A model generated the notes under the pieces. The model saw nothing but the letters and a program-made list of their open reading frames with translations, had not been told where the DNA came from and did not search any database. A stretch of DNA of 40,481 nucleotides from the NCBI GenBank assembly GCA_011049175.1, contig DSCJ01000122.1, positions 1-40,481 of the forward strand, written 5' to 3'. The stretch comes from Bacteroidota bacterium (GTDB lineage: Bacteria; Bacteroidota; Bacteroidia; Bacteroidales; VadinHA17). The translations under genes were made by a program, and so were the position numbers. Shown here piece by piece: positions 1 through 8,404 of the stretch (its first letter is position 1; every line of letters starts with the position of its first letter).

Positions 1-172
1 CAAATTTAATTTCCGTATTTTTACTCATGTTGTTGTTTGTTTCCGCAAAAAACAAATCTACAACATGAAGGGGAAACCTCAGGGGAGTACCCTTCTCTTT
101 ATTTTTTTAGTCGGACACTACTGTAAAGTAACAATAAATCACGGTTATAAATTTTATTCTAATCAGAAGAAA

Positions 173-796
173 ATGAAACGCTTATTGAAAAGAGTGCCCG
201 GCATGCTCCTCCTTGTGACGGTTTTTTTCGGCGCATGTAAAAAGGAACCTATTGAGGACCCGAAAGATAAGCTGAGAAAATATCCGGGCGTTAACCTGAA
301 GGTTGACTGGCCAGGCGGGAAGGAAAGTTATTTTATTACTACCATTACGAACGGTGATACGTTGAACGGGACATACCCTGGCTGGTGTCTTGATACTGAC
401 AAACACCTTTTGTCTGATACCCTGTATACCGTTAAGGTGGTTGCGCCGGATGATGAAATATTATCATTGTTTATCGAATGTCCGGAAAATATAGATCTGA
501 TGACTTATATTATCAATGCTGAATATGTAGGACAGCCTGCTTACAGCGGGGGGCAATTTACCTATGGTGATGTGCAGCTTGCTATCTGGTCATTGATTGA
601 TGATAACCAGTCCCATGTGGGTCTGGATGACTGGGATCAGGACCGGGTAAATGAGATAATAGATGAAGCTCTGCAGTATGGAGAAGGCTATGTTCCCAAA
701 GTGGGAGGGGTAACTCCCATTGTATTTATTCCTTACATGGAGAATACACTGTATACTGCCCAGATTTCCATCATTGAATATCCGCTGGGGGATTAG
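173..796 (+). CDS. Putative lipoprotein with thioester-domain-like signature
   Basis: A 207-residue protein of unknown role, probably anchored in the outer or inner membrane by lipid. The ATG at 173 is preferred over the in-frame ATG at 65 because it places a classical signal peptide (basic start, hydrophobic stretch 8-20) directly before Cys22 in the context FFGAC, then KKE. Mature residues include GWCLDTD with Cys72 and YGDVQLAIW with Gln135. A Cys in a (Y/W)C(L/I)D context followed far downstream by QxAIW is the pattern of thioester-forming adhesion domains (TED/TQXA), where Cys and Gln form an internal bond. That assignment is inference from two short motifs. The gene stands alone; its neighbour is convergent. 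No clear promoter was assigned. Cys103 could alternatively form a disulfide with Cys72. Confidence 0.7.
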   Translation: MKRLLKRVPGMLLLVTVFFGACKKEPIEDPKDKLRKYPGVNLKVDWPGGKESYFITTITNGDTLNGTYPGWCLDTDKHLLSDTLYTVKVVAPDDEILSLFIECPENIDLMTYIINAEYVGQPAYSGGQFTYGDVQLAIWSLIDDNQSHVGLDDWDQDRVNEIIDEALQYGEGYVPKVGGVTPIVFIPYMENTLYTAQISIIEYPLGD

Positions 797-854
797 TCTG
801 GCTGAATGAATGATCCACTTTGATCCAACGGGTTGATCTGAACAGCAAGGATCC

Positions 855-874
855 TTTTCCTGGAAACAGGAAAA
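855..874. repeat. Small perfect hairpin in a convergent intergenic gap
   Basis: An 8-bp perfect inverted repeat (TTTTCCTG ... CAGGAAAA) around a GAAA tetraloop lies between the convergent lipoprotein and metallophosphoesterase genes. It could act as a weak bidirectional terminator through its A/T-rich stem base, but no separate T-run follows on either strand. Confidence 0.35.
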
Positions 875-923
875 TATGAACATTTAGATGATCAGGGACC
901 AACGATAAAAAGCTATCGGACGG

Positions 924-1831
924 CTACCGGGACACCTCCCACCCGTAGTCTATATATTCCCAGTTAAACTCGTTGCCTTTTACATGTATCATAACGAATC
1001 CTTCTTCCATGCCCAGGCGCGGGCCGTTCCACCAGGAAGCAGACACGGCTCCCCCTGTGATAAACCGGATTCCCATGGCCGATATTTCTTCCAGGAAATG
1101 CAGATGCCCCTGCAGCACAAGTTTCAGATTGTGGCCGGAAAACCTGTCGAGTACCTCCTTTGAGTTAATCACTACCAGGCTTTCTTCGTTTGGAACCGTG
1201 GAGCCGGCCAGCAGCTGGGTTTGTACCGTGATCAGCGGTATGTGCATGACCACCACAATGGGGGTGGAGGGATTTACCCTGCCCAGCTCACGGTCAAGCC
1301 ATTCAAGTTGTACCGTATCCACCTTTCCGATATATGTACCATCCTCGTCTTTTTCAATGGAATCGAGGATATAAAACCGCCATCCTTTATAATCGAATGC
1401 ATAAAATCGTTTCCCTATCCTTTGCTCGTACATTTTTTTCCCATAAAGAGGATGAGCAGGATCAATCCCGCTTTTCCCGGATGATAACCGAATATTTCGT
1501 GATTTCCAATGGTATTGTATACGGGAACCTGTATCAGGGCGGAAAGGGAGTCGTACAAACTGTACAGGGAGTCGACCCGGCTTTCCTGCTGGTTCAGGGC
1601 ATCCATGATCATATCACCGCCCATAATGACGAAATCAGGTTGTAAACTGTTTACCCTGTCGATGGCTTTTTTAAAACCCTCGGCAGCATTCTTTTCGGGT
1701 TGTACATGAATGTCGGTCAGAAATGCAAAGCTGAAATCTGTGGTGGGAGAATCTTTTCTCATGCATGATCCGGCTGCAAAGAGAATGAGCATGACAGGGA
1801 AAAGGACGAGTGATTTCGGAAAGGATTTCAT
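924..1831 (-). pseudogene. Metallophosphoesterase lipoprotein, interrupted by a frameshift
   Basis: A calcineurin-like phosphoesterase split between two reading frames. The 5' part (start ATG 1831) has a lipoprotein signal ending in AAGSC (Cys23), then the metal-binding motifs DIH, GGDMIMD and GNHE. The 3' part, in another frame (924 to about 1475), holds the remaining motifs VVMHIPL and GHLH. All five family motifs are therefore present, but the frame is lost at about 1470-1480, at a short T4C3 run on the + strand. Adding one base there gives a continuous GKSGIDPAHPLYGKK passage; the frame as written ends soon after in a hydrophobic nonsense tail. The product would hydrolyse phosphate esters outside the cytoplasm; substrate unknown. 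The break could be a real recent mutation or a sequencing or assembly error at a homopolymer. The well-kept codons on both sides favour recent origin or error. Confidence 0.8.
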
Positions 1832-1922
1832 GGGAAATGGTTTTTATTGAACAGAATCTGACTTGTCCAGCGGGAATTTAAAATTATTCCATAATAAATA
1901 TACAAAACCTGCCGATTTCCGT

Positions 1923-2501
1923 TCATTCTTCCAGGTATTTATCAATGAACTCTCCCAGATTTCGGTAATTTTCTTCCATTACAGGTTTTTTTAGCGGATC
2001 AAAAAGAAGAGCGGTGGGATGCCTCAGCGGATAAACCGAATACCTGCCGGCATGAAACACCTTGCCGAACAGAAAATGGAATTTCTTTCTTTCTGGCCGC
2101 GGCAGATTCCAATGCATCAACAAAAAACGCGTGGCATGAAACCCCAGGGGTACAATCAGTTCCGGGTTGACAGCCTCCAGTTCCCTCAGCAGATAGGGGC
2201 TGCATGCATTGATTTCGTTCCGTGAGGGCCGGCGGCATTTCGGCAGGAAACATTTTATGAGATTGGTGATGTATATCTGTTCACGATCGAGTTCGGCTAT
2301 GGCCAGCAGATGATCCAGATGGGGGCCGGAAGGACCTGTAAACATGCTGCCCGACTGATCTTCCACCGGGCCCGGCGCCTGTGCGATCATGAAGATCCTG
2401 GCATGGATATTCCCTTCTCCCGGCAGAGCATGTTTCCTTGTAAGGTGCAGCGGGCAGACAGTGCAGTTTCGAATTTCCTTTCTGAATGCTTCCCAGTTCA
2501 T
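1923..2501 (-). CDS. Uracil-DNA glycosylase family protein (family 4-like)
   Basis: A 192-residue cytoplasmic repair enzyme expected to remove uracil from DNA and start base excision repair. Cys13-x2-Cys16, Cys84 and Cys100 fit the four ligands of the [4Fe-4S] cluster of family 4 enzymes. The active-site loop AQAPGPVED (40-48) corresponds to the family GEAPGxxED motif, and HPTAL (161-165) to motif 2. The usual Gly-Glu at the loop start is Ala-Gln here, a modest departure. Cys89 is an additional nearby cysteine. The length is normal for the family. The gene is divergent from the sigma-factor gene and shares with it the palindromic promoter region at 2521-2538. A TSS near 2524 would leave a leader of about 23 bases. 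Confidence 0.9.
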   Translation of the reverse strand: MNWEAFRKEIRNCTVCPLHLTRKHALPGEGNIHARIFMIAQAPGPVEDQSGSMFTGPSGPHLDHLLAIAELDREQIYITNLIKCFLPKCRRPSRNEINACSPYLLRELEAVNPELIVPLGFHATRFLLMHWNLPRPERKKFHFLFGKVFHAGRYSVYPLRHPTALLFDPLKKPVMEENYRNLGEFIDKYLEE

Positions 2502-2520
2502 GAATTCATGAAAAAAGAGT

Positions 2521-2538
2521 TACTTTTGTTCAAAAGTA
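2521..2538. promoter_or_regulatory. Palindrome with face-to-face Bacteroidota -7 elements
   Basis: TACTTTTGTTCAAAAGTA is a perfect palindrome with a TT centre, and each half reads TACTTTTG, matching the Bacteroidota -7 consensus TAnnTTTG, one for each strand. It lies between the divergent glycosylase and ECF sigma genes. No good -33 element was found on either side, so this could equally be an operator. Confidence 0.4.
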
Positions 2539-2622
2539 CTGATTTCATATGTTTTTCGGCAGTTCAGTTCCCGGGAGGGAATAAAAACCATGCACGAGTT
2601 GTCTAAAGATTGAACAATCGCC

Positions 2623-3180
2623 TTGACATCGAAGAAGATCCATAACGATTGGGAGCTGGTTGAAATGGCCAGGCAGGGCGATATGAACGCGTTTGCAGAG
2701 ATTGTCAGCCGGTATGAAGGGAAGATTGCCAGAACAGTGATTGGCATGCTGGGAGAAACGGCTGAAGCAGATGATGTGGGACAGGAAACATTTATCAGGT
2801 TCTTTAAATCCATTCATTCATTCCGCGGGGATTCGTCTCTGGGAACTTATCTGACCAGAATTGCCATCAACCTGTCGTACAATGTGCTGAAAAAGGGCAA
2901 AAGAACAGGCTCGCTGGTGCAAATATGGAACGAAGAAGAAAAAGAAATGGATATTGTGGATGAGTCGCAGGATCATGAAGAAAAAGAAAAAGGAGAAATG
3001 ATCGACAAGGCCATTCAATCGCTCGAACCTGGTTTCAGGGCTGTGGTAAACCTCCGGCTGGTTCAGGGGTATACCACGAAGGAAACCGCCGAAATACTGG
3101 GACTGCCTCTGGGTACGGTCCTTTCGCGCCTGTCACGGGCTCAGATGCAACTGCAAGGCAAACTTAAACACCTCATCTAA
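2623..3180 (+). CDS. ECF-type RNA polymerase sigma factor
   Basis: A 185-residue sigma-70 family factor of the extracytoplasmic-function type. Region 2 lies at about residues 10-90 with the promoter-melting stretch DDVGQETFIRFFKSIHSFRG, and region 4 (helix-turn-helix, about 125-180) contains TTKETAEILGLPLGTVLSRL. Region 3 is absent, as in all ECF factors; the acidic linker between is ordinary. The only workable start is TTG at 2623: a stop codon lies in frame at 2611, and the first in-frame ATG would remove the start of region 2. It is followed without any gap by a membrane protein that is its likely anti-sigma factor, and then by a Spy/CpxP-like protein, so the unit probably senses envelope stress. 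Confidence 0.93.
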   Translation: MTSKKIHNDWELVEMARQGDMNAFAEIVSRYEGKIARTVIGMLGETAEADDVGQETFIRFFKSIHSFRGDSSLGTYLTRIAINLSYNVLKKGKRTGSLVQIWNEEEKEMDIVDESQDHEEKEKGEMIDKAIQSLEPGFRAVVNLRLVQGYTTKETAEILGLPLGTVLSRLSRAQMQLQGKLKHLI

Positions 3181-3597
3181 ATGAAGCGTGGAAAATTTTA
3201 CCGCTGGTTGTGGATGTCAGAGGAAAATGCTCTGACGGAAACCCGGAAAAAAAAGCTTGACCGGGCCATGAAGAAAATGCCTGACCTGGAAAAAAGCAGG
3301 AGGGAGATCAGAAAACTTTCGGAACTCCTGTCGGAAAGAGATTATCATTTCCGGCCAGGTTTTGTTGACCGGACCATGAACCGTATTGCATCGCAGGTAA
3401 TACAATCACAAAATGCCGAGCTCTTTCCTGGCATTGCTCCTGCCTTTAAATGGATCTCCATTGCAGGAGTGGCCGCACTGTTTATCCTGGTATTTAGTTT
3501 TTATCTGTCCCAGGGTAGCCTGTCAATCGAATCGTTTTTCGGTACCAATTCTTTTTCAGATGATAATTTGATCAGTTACCTGCTGTATCAGAACTAA
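3181..3597 (+). CDS. Probable membrane anti-sigma factor
   Basis: A 138-residue protein starting at the base after the sigma factor stop codon, which implies translational coupling. Residues 1-90 are basic and helical, with many Lys/Arg and an LSELLSERDYHF stretch; a single membrane segment follows at about 97-113 (SIAGVAALFILVFSFYL), then a short exported tail of about 25 residues. This one-membrane-pass layout with a cytoplasmic sigma-binding part is common among anti-sigma factors, but there is no recognisable zinc-binding HxxxCxxC motif. The role is inferred from position and topology, not from a family match. Confidence 0.75.
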   Translation: MKRGKFYRWLWMSEENALTETRKKKLDRAMKKMPDLEKSRREIRKLSELLSERDYHFRPGFVDRTMNRIASQVIQSQNAELFPGIAPAFKWISIAGVAALFILVFSFYLSQGSLSIESFFGTNSFSDDNLISYLLYQN

Positions 3598-3611
3598 TCA
3601 AAACACGTATT

Positions 3612-4157
3612 ATGAAAACCCGTTCCATTATTATTCTGATCTGCACCCTGGTGCTGGGCTTCCTGCTGGGAATGGCCACATCGGCCTGGATCAGACACAA
3701 CAAAATGAAAGATTTCAGGGCCTTTAACAGCATTGAAGCTTTCCGTGTAAGGACCCTTTCCATCCTTGATCCAACCCCGGAACAGAAAGAAAAGATCGTT
3801 CCTGTAATCATCAAATACGGGCAGAAAAATTATGAACTGAAAAAGAAATACAGGGAAGAATTTATTGCCCTGATGAAAGAGTATCGGGATACCCTCTATC
3901 CTTTGCTTACCAAAGAGCAGATTGAAAAACTGGAAATGGGACCTCTCAGGGGTCGTGACGGTGACCGTGACAGAAGGGACCGGGAGGATGGGAAAGACCA
4001 CGATGACTTCAGAGATAAAGATTACCGGGACAGGCACGACAGATCGACCCGTCGCGACAGCGGGGACTACCGGCAAACCGATCCTCCTCCCAGGCCGCCG
4101 AAAAGAACTCTTTCGTATATGCCGAAAGAATGTGAATTTCCCTGGTATTTCTTTTAG
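3612..4157 (+). CDS. Spy/CpxP-like envelope protein with Asp/Arg-rich tail
   Basis: A 181-residue protein with one N-terminal membrane anchor (5-26) and a helical exported part. The region PTPEQKEKIVPVIIKYG and the later LTKEQIEKLEMG resemble the LTxxQ repeats of the periplasmic Spy/CpxP/CnrX group, which sense or chaperone under envelope or metal stress. From about residue 114 the sequence becomes a dense run of Asp, Arg and Lys (RDGDRDRRD and similar), followed by a Pro-rich end. The tail is of low complexity and probably disordered. It is the third gene of the sigma-factor unit, 14 bases after the membrane protein, and may be the sensing partner. The family match is weak and rests on two short motifs. 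Confidence 0.75.
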   Translation: MKTRSIIILICTLVLGFLLGMATSAWIRHNKMKDFRAFNSIEAFRVRTLSILDPTPEQKEKIVPVIIKYGQKNYELKKKYREEFIALMKEYRDTLYPLLTKEQIEKLEMGPLRGRDGDRDRRDREDGKDHDDFRDKDYRDRHDRSTRRDSGDYRQTDPPPRPPKRTLSYMPKECEFPWYFF

Positions 4158-4195
4158 CAGACCGCTTACACAGCATTGACATTATGCTTTTATTC

Positions 4196-4217
4196 AGGAG
4201 GTCCGGCCGGACCTCCT
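4196..4217. terminator. GC-rich palindrome between convergent genes
   Basis: A perfect 22-bp palindrome (two 11-base arms, AGGAGGTCCGG and its complement) lies 38 bases after the Spy-like gene and 3 bases before the stop of the convergent TPR gene. It probably ends transcription from both sides; the T-tract is poor. Confidence 0.6.
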
Positions 4218-4220
4218 TTG

Positions 4221-6458
4221 TTATTCATTATCCAGGCTGTACAGCAGGTAGTCGAGAAGAATGGGAATATCATCAGGGTTTATTCCGTATGAGGTCAGTA
4301 TTTCCGTATCCTCCGCCACCATCTCGGTTATCTTTTCAGGCGGAAGTTTCTTTTCCAGGATGGCCCTGCGGTACCATTCCACTGCCTGTTGCCGGTTTCC
4401 GGCACTCCATTCCATGTGTCCCCGGTTTACCATATCATACATCATGATGTGTTCATCGGGAATTTTATCCATATATTTCCTGGCCTGGTCCAGCTTACCG
4501 GTGACAAAGTAACACCAGGCAATGGGTCTGAGCACCTTCTTGTTTTCATGATCCTGAAATTCCACCTTGAAATAATATTTCAATGCCTGGTCGTATTTTT
4601 TCAGGTCCAGATAGCAACGGCCGATGGAAGCCTGAAGATACAGATCGTCAGGTTGCAGTTTTTCGGCTTCCGTATAATATTCCAGGGCTTCCTGGGGCAT
4701 TTTCATCTTCCGGTAGCAAAAAGCGATCTTTTTCAGGTTCCATAGCCGGTTGGTATCGAAAAGTTCCGCCTGTTTGTAGTATTTCAATGCTGCCTGGTAA
4801 TCTCCCAGCCGCTGGTAACAGTATGCTGTTTTTTCCGTAATCTCTGCCGATGGTTCTTCGGTAAGCAGTCGCAGGTATATTTCCAGTGCTTCTTCAAAAT
4901 AGTCCTTTTCAAAAAAGTATTCCCCAATTTTTCTGATGATGTTACGGTCGTTGATGAGCTGCCTGAAAAAAGCTGCATCGTAGATGTTCAGCTTTCCTGT
5001 AAAAATATCGGGAAATTCCCGTTTATCAGGATATAGCTTAAAGAACCGGTACAGATCCTGTATATACTGTGTGAAAACTGCCTGGTTCCTTGCCTCCGGA
5101 TGATGCATATTCTCCTGTTCGGTCATTTCACGCATGCCGTCCAGTTCCATGCTGAACAGTTTCAGCACCATGTTTTTTTGTTTGGAAGGCATTTGTTTTA
5201 CATTCAGAATGAAAGAGTATTTATCTGAATTACACAGGAATGCCGATCTGTAAAGACCTTCAGTGAAGGTATGGTGGTCAATAACGGCATCCTCGTTTCC
5301 AAGCGATTCATCAATGATGTCATTTTCCGGGTAAAAGGGAAGGAACCAGTTGCTGATCTCCCGGAAGAAATCAAAATGTTTCAGCAGGGAAAAAGCCGAC
5401 ATGAACACATCGGCACCTTCCATTTGAAGCCGGGAGAATTCTTCCATTTTTCCGAAAAGATCTTCTGAATCCTCAAATACTTCTTTCCAGTCGGGATTCC
5501 TTTCATCTGCCAGGTCGTCTTTCAGCAGGTTATCCAGATCCAGTTTTTCCTGAATATTCGGCGTGAGTTTGGCCATTTCGGGAATAATCTCTTCCCTGAG
5601 TCTTCTGGAGATTTTTTCCGTTTCTCTGGAACGGATGATCTGCAGGATGATTATTTCCAGGTTCTTCTCAATGCCCGTTTTTTCTGCCATGGCTTCAAGC
5701 CGGTGCATGATCTCCGGGAATATGAACAGCCGGCTGTCAAAATGGTACAATGCAAATACCAGCCCCGTCAGGGCGCGCTGCCATACCTGATCTTCTCCTT
5801 CTTCAAAAAAATCAAACAGAATGCGGAATTTTTCTTCGTGGAAATACCTGATCAGGGAGAGGGTAACCGCACTGACAAAGACACTCCGGTCGTACCATGA
5901 AAAACGTTCCCTGTTCCGTATGATCTTTACCAGTTCCAGTTCGGCTTCCCGGTATTTGTCACTCAGCCACAGATGCCTGAATATTTTGATCCTTAATTCC
6001 TTGTATTTTTTTGAACGCAGAGTATATGCTTCCTCAGATATGGCAGCCGATTCATGCAGCAGTTCATCCAGTTCTTTTTTGAAGGTAAGGTCTTCCAGTT
6101 TTTCAACAATATCCACACCGGTAAGCTTCTGCTCTTTTCCCAGCTCCTCCTTCAGCCAGTAAAGATGCCATCCTGAGTGGTGCGACATGAGATATTCCCT
6201 AACATCCTGTGCCAGTTGAAGGATCGAGGCCAGTAGTTTATTGTAAATACGTTGCCTGTCGGGGTCCTGTACTCCCTCCAGGGTGTACTTCAGCATCTGG
6301 CGGTATGTTGATTCCAGATGTTCCAGCTGGATGCGATGATCTCCCATGCCGGTCTGTCTGATCATGGTTTCCACCAAAACCAGCGCTTCCTTGATCCTTT
6401 TGGAAGTGACCAGCCGGCAGATCTCCCTGTATTTCCTTGAAATGGTTTCTACTTGCAT
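4221..6458 (-). CDS. Large tetratricopeptide repeat protein
   Basis: A 745-residue, highly charged, wholly helical protein without signal peptide or membrane segment. The C-terminal part (about 510-715) contains a run of at least five tetratricopeptide repeats, visible as FEEALEIYLRLLTEEP, YQAALKYYKQAELFD, PQEALEYYTEAEKLQP, YDQALKYYFKVEFQD and NRQQAVEWYRRAI. The N-terminal 450 residues are helical but show no motif I recognise. TPR arrays bind partner proteins; no enzyme domain is visible. The gene lies alone on the minus strand. Proteins of this type are common in Bacteroidota and usually have no assigned role. Confidence 0.85.
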   Translation of the reverse strand: MQVETISRKYREICRLVTSKRIKEALVLVETMIRQTGMGDHRIQLEHLESTYRQMLKYTLEGVQDPDRQRIYNKLLASILQLAQDVREYLMSHHSGWHLYWLKEELGKEQKLTGVDIVEKLEDLTFKKELDELLHESAAISEEAYTLRSKKYKELRIKIFRHLWLSDKYREAELELVKIIRNRERFSWYDRSVFVSAVTLSLIRYFHEEKFRILFDFFEEGEDQVWQRALTGLVFALYHFDSRLFIFPEIMHRLEAMAEKTGIEKNLEIIILQIIRSRETEKISRRLREEIIPEMAKLTPNIQEKLDLDNLLKDDLADERNPDWKEVFEDSEDLFGKMEEFSRLQMEGADVFMSAFSLLKHFDFFREISNWFLPFYPENDIIDESLGNEDAVIDHHTFTEGLYRSAFLCNSDKYSFILNVKQMPSKQKNMVLKLFSMELDGMREMTEQENMHHPEARNQAVFTQYIQDLYRFFKLYPDKREFPDIFTGKLNIYDAAFFRQLINDRNIIRKIGEYFFEKDYFEEALEIYLRLLTEEPSAEITEKTAYCYQRLGDYQAALKYYKQAELFDTNRLWNLKKIAFCYRKMKMPQEALEYYTEAEKLQPDDLYLQASIGRCYLDLKKYDQALKYYFKVEFQDHENKKVLRPIAWCYFVTGKLDQARKYMDKIPDEHIMMYDMVNRGHMEWSAGNRQQAVEWYRRAILEKKLPPEKITEMVAEDTEILTSYGINPDDIPILLDYLLYSLDNE

Positions 6459-6629
6459 ACAATATTCCTCTGATTGATAAACACTGACAAAAGTGCAGTA
6501 TCATGTAAAATATGGTAAAGGTCAATAATCTTGCCAAAAGTCATACCAATAAAAAAACCGGATTGGATTATTCCCGCTCGGTCTTTGCGCCTGATGATTC
6601 TTTCTGTTTCAGCCCGGGGGTGGACACAC

Positions 6630-7358
6630 TCATGAGGCGTTTTTCTTTTCCCTGGCGTGTCTTGAATAATGCAACAGCATGCTGGCAACGATCAGGATAC
6701 TTCCCGCAATATGCCATTCCCAGGCAAACCGTTCGGGTACATACCGGCTGACTGCTTCTATCAGAGCCTGATTGTTCAGAATCGAACCGGAATCTTCGTG
6801 CAGGGGAGTTTGAAACAGGATTCTGGTGTAATCGATAACATAGCTGATAAAGGTAAGCAGAGCCCCCGTTCCCAGCACTAGCCAGGCCTTCAGATTATAG
6901 CCGTGCCTGAATCCCTTCTTTTTCAGATGCAGGATCATAAGGCAGAGAAAGATCATCAGCAGGGAACTGATCACAGGAGCCAGGACTGGACCCACCCATA
7001 CCACAGGAATCAGAAATAAAATATCCCAGGTGAGAAGTGATTCCGGCCAGTTCAGTAATACCTTCAATGCCACATAATAAAGAATGTCCCACACGGCGAA
7101 GGAGAACAGAAACCATCCGAACCGCTCCCAGGCTGTTTTTCCTGCCAGAATGCCAACGGTAAGCAACATGACCAATGTGGAAGCTTCACGGATGATCTCG
7201 GTTAGATAGATCTTTTCCGTCATCATCTGCAGGGGAAAGGTGAACCCCCCGGGATAATACAGTTCTCTCAGATACACCACCACCACAGCCTCCAGAAATC
7301 CCATAGCGGTGGCAAACAAGGTGATGATCAAAAGCTTCTTTAAATCTTCCTTTTCCAT
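6630..7358 (-). CDS. Polytopic membrane protein of unknown function
   Basis: A 242-residue inner-membrane protein with about six hydrophobic segments (roughly residues 8-28, 60-75, 82-100, 110-140, 158-178 and 215-232). Conserved-looking features are an early acidic residue inside the first segment (GFLEAVVVVYLRELYYP) and the motif WDILYYV in the middle. No family is recognised. A basic tail ends the protein. The gene lies between the methyltransferase and TPR genes on the same strand; the 171 bases after it before the TPR gene hold no visible promoter or repeat. Confidence 0.75.
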   Translation of the reverse strand: MEKEDLKKLLIITLFATAMGFLEAVVVVYLRELYYPGGFTFPLQMMTEKIYLTEIIREASTLVMLLTVGILAGKTAWERFGWFLFSFAVWDILYYVALKVLLNWPESLLTWDILFLIPVVWVGPVLAPVISSLLMIFLCLMILHLKKKGFRHGYNLKAWLVLGTGALLTFISYVIDYTRILFQTPLHEDSGSILNNQALIEAVSRYVPERFAWEWHIAGSILIVASMLLHYSRHAREKKNAS

Positions 7359-7411
7359 AGTTGCTTCCCTTTTCCCGATGTGTTTGGGCTTTGTGTTATA
7401 AAGGTATGATT

Positions 7412-8236
7412 CTATGGAAAATACCGTTGCGCTTTTCCGGTCATGGGGACAAATCGTACCTCATATTGCCGGTTTTTCCTGATGTTCCCTTTTTTATCCT
7501 TTTCAACAAGCACCAGCACCTGTGTTTCCCACGGATCACCCAGGGGGATGACAATCCTTCCGCTTGGTTTGAGCTGCTCAATCAGAGATGGCGGAATATC
7601 ATCGGGAGCGCAGGTAACAATGATGCCGTCATAAGGAGCTTCTTCCGGCCATCCTTCGTATCCGTCGCCAATTTTCACCCGGATGGTTTCATATCCCAGC
7701 CTGTGCAGTAACTGTGCAGCCTGTTTTCCCAGTTCTTCTACAATCTCGATGGTGTATACATGTGGGGTGAGCTCTGACAGAACGGCTGCCTGGTAGCCGC
7801 TGCCGGTACCAATTTCCAGAATTTTATCCCCGGGTTCTACTTTCAGCAGTTCGGTCATGTGAGCCACAATAAATGGCTGGGAAATGGTCTGGCCGTATCC
7901 GATGGAAAGCGGGTAATTCTGGTATGCTACCGCCTGAAGGCCTGGAGGTACAAATTTATGCCGGGGAACATGCCGCATGGCCTCGAGTACTCTCTGGTCG
8001 CGGATGCGGTGATAAGGATAATTGGCCAGCGCATCGCGTACCATTTTTTCTCTTTCTTCCCTGCGTTCGCTGAAGCGGGGTCTTTTCCACCAGATACTGT
8101 CGGCGGTGGGCACATTTTCCTGTTCTTCCGTCTTCATAACAGCCGATGTTTCCTTTTTTTTTCTCTCACCGGAACGGTCACAGCCCGGAGAAAGGAAAAA
8201 GGATGTGAAAAAAAACAATAGAACCGACATCCACAT
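7412..8236 (-). CDS. pcm: Protein-L-isoaspartate O-methyltransferase with lipoprotein-like signal
   Basis: A 274-residue protein. Residues about 75-274 form a complete L-isoaspartyl methyltransferase, which uses S-adenosylmethionine to start repair of damaged Asp/Asn residues: IGYGQTISQPFIVAHM is the substrate/cap motif, GDKILEIGTGSGYQAAVL the SAM-binding motif I, and the family end FVPMTG is present. Unlike the usual cytoplasmic enzyme of about 210 residues, it begins with a hydrophobic stretch (3-18) ending in LSPGC, Cys19, then a charged linker of about 55 residues. This looks like a lipoprotein signal, although Pro before Gly is unusual for a lipobox. An exported SAM-dependent enzyme would lack cofactor, so the signal may instead be a membrane anchor or be wrongly read. 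Divergent from xylB. Confidence 0.9.
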   Translation of the reverse strand: MWMSVLLFFFTSFFLSPGCDRSGERKKKETSAVMKTEEQENVPTADSIWWKRPRFSERREEREKMVRDALANYPYHRIRDQRVLEAMRHVPRHKFVPPGLQAVAYQNYPLSIGYGQTISQPFIVAHMTELLKVEPGDKILEIGTGSGYQAAVLSELTPHVYTIEIVEELGKQAAQLLHRLGYETIRVKIGDGYEGWPEEAPYDGIIVTCAPDDIPPSLIEQLKPSGRIVIPLGDPWETQVLVLVEKDKKGNIRKNRQYEVRFVPMTGKAQRYFP

Positions 8237-8331
8237 GTTTTCCTGTTTTTTCTACCAAGTTACTTCATTTTTTCGTGTGTGTCAATTCTCTGTAACCGAA
8301 ATGGGAGAACCCGCGGGTTCAAAAAATCGTG

Positions 8332-8339
8332 TAAATTTG
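8332..8339 (+). promoter_or_regulatory. Candidate -7 element for xylB
   Basis: TAAATTTG matches TAnnTTTG and lies 66 bases before the xylB start in the divergent pcm/xylB gap. No matching -33 element was found at the usual spacing. Confidence 0.35.
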
Positions 8340-8404
8340 TCCTTTGAAACTTCCCTAAAAATCACAGGTTTGTTATTATTGTATGGTATATAAAACAGCT
8401 ATCT

